A stretch of DNA of 64,000 nt from assembly GCA_035532735.1 (NCBI GenBank), contig DATKQM010000013.1, positions 1-64,000 on the forward strand. The letters run 5' to 3'. The notes under the pieces were generated by a model. That model ran no database searches, had not been told where the DNA came from, and was given only the letters and a program-made list of their open reading frames with translations. The number at the start of each line of letters is the position of its first letter. The stretch's first letter is position 1. This document shows, in pieces, positions 17,994 to 27,064 of the stretch. The stretch is from Chersky-840 sp035532735. Lineage in GTDB: Bacteria > Actinomycetota > Acidimicrobiia > Acidimicrobiales > UBA8190. Made by a program: the position numbers and the translations under genes.

Positions 17994-18900
17994 GTGGTCT
18001 CGAGGTGGTCATTCACGACGGTGGGCACGCTCGGCGCGCTCAGCCTGGCGGCTTGTCTCGGGACGAGTGCTTGTCAGCTGCTCGTGCCGCCCAAGGTCAT
18101 GGTCATCATGATGGAAAACGAGAGTGCCTCGAACGTCATCGGAAACCCCACCCTGCCGTACATCACGAGCCTGGCGGCAGACTACGGCTCAGCCACGGCG
18201 TCGTATGCCTTCGGCCACCCGAGCCTCCCGAACTATCTCGAGATCGTGTCGGGCTCGAACTAGGGCGTGACCGACGACGGACCTCCATCGACGCACCACT
18301 TTCCCGACGTGCCGACGCTGGCCGACCAACTGGTCGCGGGGGGCGTGAGCGTCTCCGCCTACGCCGAGAGCCTGCCTGCCGCTCCCACCAATGACTCGGG
18401 CCTCTATGCGGTGAGGCACAACCCATGGGCGTATTTCCCGAATGCTCCGGTCACCGTCAAGGATTCGTCAAACCTCATCCCTGACCTCAACAGCAACGCG
18501 CCGCCGGACTTCGTCTGGTACAGCCCGAACATCACCGATGACGGCCACACCGGCGTCCCCACCGACACCTCCGCGCACGAACTGGCCGACAGCGAGTCGT
18601 TCCTGTCGAGCTTCATCCCGTCGGTCCAGGCGACCACCTGGTACAAGGCCGGCGGCCAGATCATCATCGAATGGGACGAGGGCCTCAGCGGCGATACCGC
18701 TGGAATCAACGGTTCGAACGGCGGGCACGTGGCGACGATCGTGGTTTCGAAGTACCTGGCGGCGAGCCCTGGGTTGGTATTCGGGGAGTGTGACCACGGC
18801 GGGGATCCTCGGCTCCATTGAGCACCTTTACCAATTGCCCTATCTCGGTTCAGCTGGGGCCGCGGCCAACGGCAATATCAACCCGTTGCTCAATTGGTAG
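17994..18900 (+). pseudogene. Phosphoesterase pseudogene (in-frame TAG plus frameshift)
   Basis: This is a paralogue of the 14979-16250 phosphoesterase, with about 300 codons recognisable. From GTG 17994 the frame reads a signal peptide and VMVIMMENESASNVIG, then stops at TAG 18261-18263 exactly where the paralogue has Gln (SGSN-stop-GVTDD against SGSNQGVTDD), consistent with CAG to TAG. The same frame continues to IIIEWDEG and GGHVATIVVS, then shifts near 18770-18790. The end (SIEHLYQL to INPLLNW) is in the +1 frame and stops at 18900. The C-terminal Ig domain is absent. Two lesions and intact similarity between them point to recent inactivation. Confidence 0.9.
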
Positions 18901-18974
18901 TTAGCACCGGTAATGAGACCATCCAACGGCGCGACAGAATGCGACGAGGCGAACGCGACTTGGAATCGGTTCGA

Positions 18975-20363
18975 TCAGCCGAAGTCCTCCTTGAACCGGG
19001 CGAGTGCCTTCGGGAAGGTGCCATCGAGCAGGTTGTTCCTGTATGTCGCGGTGGTGTTGTAGGACCAGACGTTCGCGAACGCGACGTGGTTCGAGACAAA
19101 CCAGCTGGCCATATTGTCGATAAAGGACGGATCGTCCCCAAGGCCGTGGCCGTCGGAGCGGTACTCGTCGGACCACTCGGGAATGGCAATTCGTTTGCCG
19201 TGCTGCGCCGCGAACGTGGCCAGCCACAAGAGACCCCACTGCTGAGAAAGCTGGTGGGCCCAGGCGAATGGCGGGGTGAACGGGCTTCCCCAGAAGTTGT
19301 CGTAGATGTCGGTCCCGACATAGTCGACATAGGCATTGCCCGGGTAGGCCTCGTCGGGGGAGTAGGTCGTGGGGCTGGGCCCGTTGGGGTTCCAAAGGAA
19401 CTGGAATTTCTCGCCCGGCACGGCTCGCATGGTGGTCACGATCCGGCGCCAAAAGGCCACGAAGTTCGCCGCGGCAGCCTGACTTCCTACTGACCAGGTG
19501 AACCAGTTCCCGTTGAACTCCCACCCGAGGCGCAAGATCGCGCTGGCTTCGTTGTCACTAACGAGGTTCTCCCCGAGCGTGGTGAAGTACTGGTCGTAGG
19601 CGCCCGTGGCCCCCTGGGCCAAGGTCCCCACCCCGGGAAGGATGGGGATGCCGATCACCATGCGATAGGGAGAAGCGCTCCACGCCTTCATGTTGGCGGC
19701 GCCGTCCATCGATGCCCAGCCGTTCCCCTTGGCGAGGTAGTCGGTGGCGTACGTCAGGTGCGTGCCGGTTGCCGCTGCGAATTTGGCGATTCCGGCCGGG
19801 TTTGACTCCCCTGCGTAATCCCCCAGAGGGACGTTGTGCGCGATTCCGCCACCCGAACGTGATGCGGTGACCTGTTCTCGCCTGATGGTTGTTGTCGTTC
19901 CTCGTGGTGCCGCTGTCGTCGTGGATGCAGCTCCGTGCGCCCCACCAGGTGCATCGAGTCTCGGCTGCCGGAGTGTTGCGGCCGGGGAATCTCCCGACGC
20001 CATGATGAACGCCATTGAGCCGAGGAGTACTGCCACCGAGCCAAGGACCGCCCACGACCACCACACCCGGTAAAGGGGTCGCCTCCGGCGCACCGCCAAT
20101 GGAGAGGGTGGCCACTGCTGGATGACGGTTCGGACTCGCGGCCGGCCGTGGCTGGCGTATGCCCAGTGAGGAAGGACCAGTCGTCCCGTGAAGAGACCGG
20201 CACGGTGTCTACGGGTCCGTTTTGCGGGACTCACGCCCAAGCCCTGTGCCAAGAGCAGCCCACCAAGCCCGACATGACGTTCATCCTTCTCGTGCTGCTC
20301 TGTACTGCGCACGGGAACCTCGGCGCCGTTGTGCAGCCCCAGCGCCCGTTTAGACGGTCCCAA
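18975..20363 (-). CDS. GH26-like secreted or anchored glycoside hydrolase
   Basis: 462 aa in the open frame; the true start is uncertain because the first 90 residues look non-coding. A membrane segment (WAVLGSVAVLLGSMAFIMAS) is near residues 102-121 and would be the signal anchor. The catalytic domain resembles GH26 beta-mannanases: AILRLGWEFNGNWFTW carries the probable acid/base Glu and RIAIPEWSDEY the probable nucleophile Glu, with FLWNPNGP and DYVGTDIYDNF between. GH26 enzymes cut beta-mannan or mixed-linked glucans. It is flanked by the phosphoesterase pseudogene and faces away from the zinc-ribbon gene. Confidence 0.8.
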   Translation of the reverse strand: MGPSKRALGLHNGAEVPVRSTEQHEKDERHVGLGGLLLAQGLGVSPAKRTRRHRAGLFTGRLVLPHWAYASHGRPRVRTVIQQWPPSPLAVRRRRPLYRVWWSWAVLGSVAVLLGSMAFIMASGDSPAATLRQPRLDAPGGAHGAASTTTAAPRGTTTTIRREQVTASRSGGGIAHNVPLGDYAGESNPAGIAKFAAATGTHLTYATDYLAKGNGWASMDGAANMKAWSASPYRMVIGIPILPGVGTLAQGATGAYDQYFTTLGENLVSDNEASAILRLGWEFNGNWFTWSVGSQAAAANFVAFWRRIVTTMRAVPGEKFQFLWNPNGPSPTTYSPDEAYPGNAYVDYVGTDIYDNFWGSPFTPPFAWAHQLSQQWGLLWLATFAAQHGKRIAIPEWSDEYRSDGHGLGDDPSFIDNMASWFVSNHVAFANVWSYNTTATYRNNLLDGTFPKALARFKEDFG

Positions 20364-20729
20364 TCAGAGATACCACTCTAGGGCGTGCTCCTCCCCTGCG
20401 GTCAACGGGAGGGAAGGTTTCCGCCTGGGCACGCGCTCGCTGGAGGTTGAACCGCGCTGTGACGGCAGGATCTCAGCTCGGAACCGGCGCTGGGGCGACA
20501 AATGCCGCCGACTGCACCCCGTTCTCGTTCGCTCAGACGGTCAAGATCAGCAGATCTACCGTCGCAAATTTCTTGCGTTGCGGCCGGTCATGGGCATCAG
20601 ACCTTTGGTAGTAGTCTGCAAGGCATCCCCCCCTTGGGAGTGACGCCTCGTTTGGGCAGGACGACCGTTTTCGGTTGTCGCCCCGTGCAGGCTGGACGCC
20701 TCTTCTGGGTTTCATCAAAGGAGCGCGTC
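20364..20729. other. Intergenic region with leader hairpin
   Basis: Divergent region of about 365 bases between the GH26-like gene and the small zinc-ribbon gene. The sequence GACGACCG-TTTT-CGGTTGTC at 20660-20679 forms an 8-bp stem (one G-U pair) with a TTTT loop, flanked by GGG/CCC, about 50 bases before the start of the zinc-ribbon gene. No coding frame is convincing. Confidence 0.4.
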
Positions 20730-20966
20730 ATGGAAGTCACCCATCTTCAGTTCCCCCTGATCGCGGCCACATCGCCGGTACCCGACGACGACGCCGATGA
20801 GTACGAGAACGGCGATCCCGTGACGAGGTGCGGGCGCTGTCGACTGAACTTTGTCCGACACCCGTCGATCACTCCGGGCGACTCAGCGCGGTGGTGGCTA
20901 TGTCCGCCGTGTCGGACCCGGTTGCTGGGCGACGAAACCCGGACGAGCTCGCGGTGGTCGTCGTGA
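20730..20966 (+). CDS. Small zinc-ribbon-like protein
   Basis: 78 aa from ATG 20730, chosen because AAAGGAG ends eight bases ahead of it. An acidic N-terminal half (PDDDADEYENGD) leads to two CxxC knuckles, CGRC and CPPC, about 28 residues apart, consistent with one zinc site. No enzyme domain is present. It stands alone, with a possibly structured leader upstream. The role is unknown; small zinc ribbons often bind nucleic acid or protein partners. Confidence 0.65.
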   Translation: MEVTHLQFPLIAATSPVPDDDADEYENGDPVTRCGRCRLNFVRHPSITPGDSARWWLCPPCRTRLLGDETRTSSRWSS

Positions 20967-21281
20967 AGTACGCCCAGGCGCCTGTGGGTTGGTGGCAGGA
21001 CTCGAAGGGCACGATGCAACCACCGGGGTCGTTTCTGTCTCCGTCATCTCGCGTTCGCGCCGAGAACCTGTCAGCTGTCAACAGTGGTCCCGCATCGCGT
21101 GACGCTCGTGTTCGTCTCAAGAAGTGGTACGAGACCGTCCTACGCCGCCGACCCTGAGCTGACGTTCTCCTGAATCGTAAGCAGCACCCTCGAGCTCTCC
21201 CGCCCGAGCGCCATGAGCTGCGAGGCACCGGCCGCTCATCTATCGTCGTCGGCACAACGGGTCGAACTTGAAAGACCGACG

Positions 21282-22649
21282 ATGGGGAACCTGGTGAACC
21301 TGAATCGACGACAATTGTTGGGCGGCGGTTTGGCCGGCGCGTCGATATTGCTCGGCGCGTGCGGTGGGGGGTCGACCCCTTCTTCGTCAGGGTCGAGCAC
21401 CACCGGGGCCGCCAAGGCATTGCGGGCGGCGGGCTCGAGACCTCGGCCCGATCTGCCCGTCGGGACCGACCAGGTGCCACAGATCGAGCACTTCGTCGTC
21501 GTGATGATGGAGAACCATTCGTTCGACAACGTCCTCGGGCTCATTGGTCGGGGCGACGGGTTCACCCTCGGGGCCGACGGTCACCCGACAGCCAAGAACC
21601 CTGACGGCCACGGCAACGACGTCCACGCTTTTCACATGCCGACGGAGTGTCAGACCAAGGGGGTCGGCAACGATTGGAAGGTCACACACGAGGCGTATGA
21701 CAACGGCACCTGTCAGGGCTTCGTGACGAGCACGTCGGCCGAGGCGATGGGCTACTTCACGAGCGATGACATGCCCTTCACCTGCGGGATGGCGAAGACG
21801 TTCCCCATTGCCGACCGCTATTTCAGCTCGGCCATGGCGCAGACTGACCCCAATCGTCGTTACCTGATCGCCGGAACGTCATTGGGGCTCATCGACGACA
21901 CGTTTCCCTCTGAGCTGCCACCCAACGGCGTGATCTTCCAGCAATTCGACCGACACGGGATCACCTGGAAGGACTACTACTCGACGCTCCCCACCATCGG
22001 GATCTTTCTTCCCCTTCTCGAGAGCGGCACCATGTCGCACGGTCTGGCCAAGATCGACCAGTTCTACGCCGACGCCGCCGCCGGGACCCTCCCGGCGTTC
22101 AGTCTCATCGAGCCCGACTACGGCAAACAGTCCGAAGAGGATCCCCAAGATGTCCAATTCGGCGATCAGTTCATGGGCCAAGTGGTCGACGCGGTCATGT
22201 CGGGCCCCAACTGGTCGTCCACCATGTTGATCTGGACCTACGACGAGCACGGGGGCTACTACGACCACGTACCGCCACCCGCGGCGATACCCCCTGACGA
22301 CGTGGCGCCGGCTTTGAAGCCCGGCGATCCGCCCGGTGGATTCGACCGGTACGGATTTCGTGTCCCTTCAGGAGTGGTCAGTCCGTATGCCAAGAAGGAC
22401 TTCGTGTCTCACACGATCTACGACCACACCTCGATCCTCAAGACCGTCGAGGAGAAGTGGAACCTTCCGGCCCTCACCCGGCGCGATGCCAACGCCAACA
22501 GCCTCTTCGACATGCTGGACCTCCACAAGAGACCGGCGTTCAAGACGCCGCCAAGGCTCCCCGCCGCCGCGGACCCGACGCCGAAGGCTGGGTGTCTGAA
22601 CTCGGGGGCAGGAGTCATCCCTCCACCGGCGGCGGTCACGAGGGCTTGA
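21282..22649 (+). CDS. Phospholipase C / acid phosphatase-family phosphoesterase
   Basis: 455 aa from ATG 21282. The N-terminus has a twin-arginine-like signal (NRRQLLGGGLAGASILLGAC) ending in a lipobox-like LGAC, so export followed by lipid anchoring is likely. The catalytic domain is bacterial phospholipase C/AcpA type (PF04185): HFVVVMMENHSFDNVLG, ADRYFSSAMAQTDPNRRYL, FSLIEPDYG and IWTYDEHGGYYDHVPPP, then GFRVPSGVVSPYAKK and HTSILKTVEEKW. Substrates in the family are phosphatidylcholine or phosphomonoesters. It is longer and more canonical than the neighbouring short phosphoesterases. Confidence 0.92.
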   Translation: MGNLVNLNRRQLLGGGLAGASILLGACGGGSTPSSSGSSTTGAAKALRAAGSRPRPDLPVGTDQVPQIEHFVVVMMENHSFDNVLGLIGRGDGFTLGADGHPTAKNPDGHGNDVHAFHMPTECQTKGVGNDWKVTHEAYDNGTCQGFVTSTSAEAMGYFTSDDMPFTCGMAKTFPIADRYFSSAMAQTDPNRRYLIAGTSLGLIDDTFPSELPPNGVIFQQFDRHGITWKDYYSTLPTIGIFLPLLESGTMSHGLAKIDQFYADAAAGTLPAFSLIEPDYGKQSEEDPQDVQFGDQFMGQVVDAVMSGPNWSSTMLIWTYDEHGGYYDHVPPPAAIPPDDVAPALKPGDPPGGFDRYGFRVPSGVVSPYAKKDFVSHTIYDHTSILKTVEEKWNLPALTRRDANANSLFDMLDLHKRPAFKTPPRLPAAADPTPKAGCLNSGAGVIPPPAAVTRA

Positions 22650-22724
22650 CCCGCCGGATGTAACCCCTGACCTGGGTCTTTATTGAATGGTTCTGCCCCC
22701 GGTTGATAGGTTGTTGAGGAGCAG

Positions 22725-22753
22725 TTGACCACCTGGTGGTTCGTGGTGGTCAA
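22725..22753. promoter_or_regulatory. Perfect inverted repeat upstream of the anchored phosphoesterase
   Basis: TTGACCACC at 22725-22733 and GGTGGTCAA at 22745-22753 are perfect inverted copies with 11 bases between. They lie 76 bases after the phospholipase C gene and 94 bases before ATG 22847. There is no T-run, so a terminator is less likely than an operator. Confidence 0.45.
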
Positions 22754-22846
22754 GATGAGTGCGGGTGCCGTTTTGGCGCGGTCAGGATTGACCGACTAGA
22801 GCAAGTCAAGACGACGGGATCCAAATTCGATGGGGGGCATCGAACA

Positions 22847-24394
22847 ATGGCAGGAAGGCCGGCTCGCGGCGGAAGATGGAACGGCGACCCGGAGATGGCC
22901 GGGGCTGATATCTCGGTCCCGGCGTTGCCCCGCTCTCGCGTCACGGCGTATGGGCGGCTTTGTGCGGTTGCCCTGATCGCGGCCGGGGGAGCGGTTATGG
23001 GAATGTCGGTATCTGCCTACGGGACGTCGTCCGCGCCCCACGTCATGGTGATCATGATGGAGAACAAGAACTTCTCCGAAGTCATCGGGCAGGCCGACCA
23101 GCCCTACACCAACAGTTTGGCGACCAATAACGGCCTGGCGACGGCCAGCTACTCCATGGTGACCGGAAGCCTCCCCAACTATCTCGCCCTCGCAAGCGGC
23201 TCGACGCAGAACGACACTGACAACGTCACGCCGGCGCAGAAGGACTTTCCCAGTACCCAAACCCTCGCGGATCAACTGGCGTCGGCCGGCTACTCGTCGA
23301 AGGCCTATGCCGAGAACCTCCCTGCCAATCCGAATGCCAACTCGGGTCAATACGAAGTGATCCACGTTCCCTGGCTGTACTTTCCAAACGCTCCGATCTC
23401 CGTGGCCGACGCTTCGTCGTTGATACCAGATCTCAACAGCTCGAGTGCCCCCGATTTCGTCTGGTACACCCCCAACCTCATCAATGACGAGGACACTGGG
23501 ACGGTCCAGCAAGGCGACGCCTTCCTGTCGACGCTGATCCCGCAGGTGCAGGCGACGCCCTGGTACCAAGCGGGCGGAAAGATCATCATCGAGTGGGACG
23601 AGTCGACGAATGACACCTCGGGAATCAACGGGAGTACCGGCGGAGGGCGAATTCCGACCATCGTGGTGAGCGCCGGTCTGGCGGCAGCGCCCCAGCACGA
23701 CGCGACACCGGTGGACACCATCGGAATCCTCCACTCGATCGAAGACCTCTACGGGGTGCCGAACCTGAGTGGGGCGGCAGACCCGGCGAACGGCAACATC
23801 GACTCCCTTCTTAACGCATCGGTGGCGCCGACCACGACGACAACAGCGCCGACCACGACGACGACCACGGCGCCGACCACGACGACGACAACAGCGCCGA
23901 CCACGACGACGACAACAGCGCCGACCACGACGACGACAACAGCGCCGACCACGACGACGACAACGGCGCCGACCACGACGACGACCACGGCGCCGACCAC
24001 GACGACGACAACGGCGCCGACCACGACGACGACCACGGCGCCGCCGACGACACCAACCACGACCAAGACCACGAACTCGGGATCTGGATCGGGCTCAGGG
24101 GTCGTGACCGGGTCCAGGGGTGGATCGACCGGATCGAGCAAGACAGTCTCGGCTCCGTCGCGCGCGCTGGCGTTTACCGGACCCGGGCTCGGTGTCGGGG
24201 AGCTGGGAGTGATCGGAGGTGGTTTGCTCCTGCTGGGGCTGGCGCTCCTGGTCTTCTTCGAGGTCCCCCGTCGTCTCGTGATCCACGAGTCGATGGTCGA
24301 TCAAAACCCGCCCCGTGGGCACGAGGGTGGATCTCAGATCACACCGGCGCCGTCGCGGCCGGGCGATCTCTGGTTGATCCCACCGCGCAGCTAG
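22847..24394 (+). CDS. Sortase-type surface-anchored phosphoesterase with Thr-rich stalk
   Basis: 515 aa from ATG 22847. A signal peptide (LCAVALIAAGGAVMGMSVSA) is near residues 33-52. The phosphoesterase domain covers about 60-325 (HVMVIMMENKNFSEVIG, GSLPNYLALASGS, IIIEWDES). A stalk of PTTTTTTA repeats covers about 327-401. The C-terminus has LAFTG near residue 441, a membrane helix (VIGGGLLLLGLALLVFF) and a basic RR, the layout of class E (LAxTG) sortase substrates; the post-helix tail of about 40 residues is longer than usual. It is likely displayed on the cell wall. No sortase gene is in the window. Confidence 0.85.
   Translation: MAGRPARGGRWNGDPEMAGADISVPALPRSRVTAYGRLCAVALIAAGGAVMGMSVSAYGTSSAPHVMVIMMENKNFSEVIGQADQPYTNSLATNNGLATASYSMVTGSLPNYLALASGSTQNDTDNVTPAQKDFPSTQTLADQLASAGYSSKAYAENLPANPNANSGQYEVIHVPWLYFPNAPISVADASSLIPDLNSSSAPDFVWYTPNLINDEDTGTVQQGDAFLSTLIPQVQATPWYQAGGKIIIEWDESTNDTSGINGSTGGGRIPTIVVSAGLAAAPQHDATPVDTIGILHSIEDLYGVPNLSGAADPANGNIDSLLNASVAPTTTTTAPTTTTTTAPTTTTTTAPTTTTTTAPTTTTTTAPTTTTTTAPTTTTTTAPTTTTTTAPTTTTTTAPPTTPTTTKTTNSGSGSGSGVVTGSRGGSTGSSKTVSAPSRALAFTGPGLGVGELGVIGGGLLLLGLALLVFFEVPRRLVIHESMVDQNPPRGHEGGSQITPAPSRPGDLWLIPPRS
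23827..24045 (+). repeat. 24-bp coding tandem repeats (Thr-rich stalk)
   Basis: About nine units of a 24-bp repeat coding for APTTTTTT, with small third-position differences (aca/acg, acc/aca). The unit is a multiple of three, so slippage would change stalk length without breaking the frame. Confidence 0.9.
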
Positions 24395-24560
24395 CCAAAT
24401 CCTGCAGTCGACCTGATCCGGGGTCAAGCGCTCCGAAGAACAGGACCGCCCGGGAACCAACGGGTGTCGTGGTCGATGCCCGGCACCCGGCATTACTTTG
24501 GATGCGTGGGGAACGCTTGGACTGACGCCCACCGACATTGCGCCTTCTAGGCTCACCCCC

Positions 24561-25739
24561 ATGCGGGTGATGGCGGCGTGCTCTCTGGGTGGTGCAGGAC
24601 ATCTCCGCCCGCTGTTGCCCGTTCTCGCGGCGGCGCGACGAAGAGGCGATGACACCTTGGTCGTGGGTCCGCCGGCGTTACAGGAGATGGTCGAGGGAGC
24701 CGGGTTGCCGTTCCAAGCCGGCGACCAGCCACCTGAAGAGGAGGTGGCAGCGATACGAGAACTCCTCGCCCTCGCAGCGCCGCTCGAGGCGTCGGTACTC
24801 GGCAATCGTGAGCTCTTCGGACGACTGGCGACCAGAGCCATGCTCCCCACCATGGAACGAACGTGTCGCCAGTGGCTTCCTGATGTCGTTGTCCGCGAGC
24901 CCTGTGAGTACGCGTCGGCGATCGTCGCCTCTCGACGGGAGATCCCGGTCGCCCAGGTGGCCATCTCGTTGGCACACACCGAAGCAGCTTCCATGGCCGT
25001 GGCCGCACCTGCGCTCGAAGAACACCGAGAGGGCTTGGTCGAGGAGCTCGTCGCCTCGCCCTACCTCACTCGTTTCCCTCGCTCCCTGGACCCGTCTCGT
25101 TTCCCCTCCACCATCCGATTCCGGGAGCCGACCCCGCCCGTGCGTAGACCGCTTCCGCAGTGGTGGGGCGGATCGAAGGCGCCAATGGTCTATGTGAGCT
25201 TTGGGACCGTGCTCGGGTACATGTCCACAGCGGCGGGCGTCTACCGGGGCGCGTTGCAGGCCATGGAGGGCCTGCCGGTCCGCGCCTTGCTCACCGTGGG
25301 CCGTCATTTCGACCGGTCTACGCTCGGCCTCATCCCCGCCAATGTCCGGGTGGAGCCATGGGTCGACCAGGCCGACGTCTTGCCCCACGCCGACCTGGTC
25401 GTGTGCCACGGAGGCTCGGGTACGGTCTTCGGCGCCATGGCGGCCGGTGTCCCGGTCGTCGTGGTTCCACTGTTCGCGGATCAGTTCGCCAATGGGCAAT
25501 GCATCGCTGAAGCAGGTGCCGGGTCGGTTATCGAGGCGCAATCCGACAGCAGCGGAAGCATTCGGCATGTGATTACGGAAGAGGACGGCTCCCGTATCGC
25601 GCAGGCGATCGAGACCGTGCTCGGTGGGACCTCCTTTCGAATCGAAGCCCAACGGATCGCCGGGGAAATCGCGGCGGCACCCACCGTCGACGAGGTCCTC
25701 GACGGCCTTGTGACCCGTACGATCAACGAGCCTCGGTGA
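24561..25739 (+). CDS. GT1-type glycosyltransferase (MGT family)
   Basis: 392 aa from ATG 24561. GT-B fold: N-terminal ACSLGGAGHLRPLLPVLAAA acceptor domain and C-terminal donor domain beginning at MVYVSFGTVLG. The nucleotide-sugar motif is VVCHGGSGTVFGAMAAGVPV followed by PLFADQFANG, as in macrolide and flavonoid UDP-glycosyltransferases. It probably glycosylates a small lipophilic acceptor, but neighbours do not indicate which. The stop overlaps the GTG start of the RNA methyltransferase gene by four bases. Confidence 0.9.
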   Translation: MRVMAACSLGGAGHLRPLLPVLAAARRRGDDTLVVGPPALQEMVEGAGLPFQAGDQPPEEEVAAIRELLALAAPLEASVLGNRELFGRLATRAMLPTMERTCRQWLPDVVVREPCEYASAIVASRREIPVAQVAISLAHTEAASMAVAAPALEEHREGLVEELVASPYLTRFPRSLDPSRFPSTIRFREPTPPVRRPLPQWWGGSKAPMVYVSFGTVLGYMSTAAGVYRGALQAMEGLPVRALLTVGRHFDRSTLGLIPANVRVEPWVDQADVLPHADLVVCHGGSGTVFGAMAAGVPVVVVPLFADQFANGQCIAEAGAGSVIEAQSDSSGSIRHVITEEDGSRIAQAIETVLGGTSFRIEAQRIAGEIAAAPTVDEVLDGLVTRTINEPR

Positions 25740-26911
25740 CCTCGAACACGCGCGCGGGCGACAAGGGCATCGAGTTGCTCACGAGCGGCATGGCGAGCGG
25801 CGGCGATGCCATTGCCCACGATGCTGCTGGGAAGGCTGTTTTCGTTAGGGGTGCCCTACCCGGGGAGCGTGTGCGAGTACGGCTCGTCACCGATCGCGCC
25901 CGGTACGCGATCGGATCCATTGACGAACTGATGGAATCGTCCCCCGACCGAGTCATGCCACCATGTCCGGAAGTCGATCGTGGATGTGGAGCATGCCAAT
26001 GGCAGTACGTGTCCATCGCCATGCAGCAACGGCTGAAACTCCAGTTCATCGTCGAATCACTCGAACGCTCAGGAGTACGGTGTCCTGATCCGAGCCCATC
26101 TGTCGAGCTGGCCCCGTGGGCATTTCGCACGACGATCAAGGCTGCCATCACCGATGGTAGAGCCGGCTACCTTCGTACACGATCGCATCAGGTGATTCCG
26201 GTTGACACCTGTCTGGTAGCGCACCCGCTCCTTGTGGACCTCCTCGTCGAGGCCCTCTACCCGGGCGCACGCCAAGTCCTACTCCGCTGTGGAGCTCGAA
26301 CAGGCGAGCGTCTGGCAGCCACCACCCCCTCGGGGCTGGACCTGAGGTTGCCGCGTGATGTGCGGTCCGATCATCTCCACGAGTTTGTGGCGGGTCGCCG
26401 ATGGCGGATCTCGGCACGATCATTCTTCCAAACGCGCGCCGATGGAGCGGAGGCGCTTGCAGAGCTCGTCGGTTCGGCCGCCGACGAATTGGGAGCGCCG
26501 ACCACCTCGGTCGACCTCTACAGCGGCGTTGGACTCTTTGCCGGGGTCCTTGCGGCGCGGGGATGGTCTGTCACCGCCGTCGAAGGCTCACGGAGCGCCG
26601 CCGCCGACGCCGCTTTCAATCTGAGCGACTCGGACGCATCTGTCGTTCACGCTGACATCACAAGATGGAAGCCGACACGAGGTGACCTCGTCGTGGCTGA
26701 TCCAAGTCGAATCGGATTGGGGAGGACAGGGGTCGAGGCCATCAAAGCGACCGGTGCCCGACGCGTCGTATTGATCAGTTGCGACGGCCCCAGCCTCGGA
26801 CGCGATGCTGCGCTGCTCATGCGTGCCGGATACGGGCTCAGTGCGGTGACCTATGTGGATCTCTTCCCGCAGACCTTTCGCATCGAAGCGGTGACCGTGT
26901 ACGACCGTTGA
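25736..26911 (+). CDS. TrmA/RumA-family RNA (uracil-5)-methyltransferase
   Basis: 391 aa from GTG 25736. An N-terminal TRAM-like beta domain (GDAIAHDAAGKAVFVRGALP) is followed by a Cys cluster C77, C84, C87 (CPEVDRGCGACQW) typical of the 4Fe-4S site of RlmD/RlmCD. The SAM domain has FFQTRADGAEAL, DLYSGVGLFAG, VVADPSRIGLG and the catalytic Cys in LISCDGPSLGRD. The family methylates U in 23S rRNA or tRNA. Which nucleotide is modified cannot be told from sequence. The gene overlaps the upstream glycosyltransferase gene. Confidence 0.9.
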   Translation: MTSNTRAGDKGIELLTSGMASGGDAIAHDAAGKAVFVRGALPGERVRVRLVTDRARYAIGSIDELMESSPDRVMPPCPEVDRGCGACQWQYVSIAMQQRLKLQFIVESLERSGVRCPDPSPSVELAPWAFRTTIKAAITDGRAGYLRTRSHQVIPVDTCLVAHPLLVDLLVEALYPGARQVLLRCGARTGERLAATTPSGLDLRLPRDVRSDHLHEFVAGRRWRISARSFFQTRADGAEALAELVGSAADELGAPTTSVDLYSGVGLFAGVLAARGWSVTAVEGSRSAAADAAFNLSDSDASVVHADITRWKPTRGDLVVADPSRIGLGRTGVEAIKATGARRVVLISCDGPSLGRDAALLMRAGYGLSAVTYVDLFPQTFRIEAVTVYDR

Positions 26912-27064
26912 CGCACGAGTTGTCTGCCGAGGGTGGCTCCTGCGACCTCGAGGCGGGAGAACCGAAAGACGGCTGACGCGCAAGGTTGCTCAAGCGCCAG
27001 GAATCAGCGAGCAGTATGGTGACCAGCTGTCGCGGCAAGAGCATTGACTCGAAGGGCGGAGAGT

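Noticed and set aside
18261..18263. TAG recoding as a sense codon (TAG interrupts similarity at 18261, 29292 and 30534)
   Set aside because: Each TAG lies in a gene with another lesion or truncation, intact genes in the window end with TAG (for example at 4629, 24394, 33954 and 51781), and no suppressor tRNA is seen. Gene decay is simpler.
20364..20729. c-di-GMP or c-di-AMP riboswitch
   Set aside because: A hairpin is present but the conserved core bases of those classes were not found by eye.
23827..24045. Candidate CRISPR or satellite array
   Set aside because: Units are 24 bp, contiguous without spacers and in frame with the phosphoesterase gene; they encode its Thr-rich stalk.
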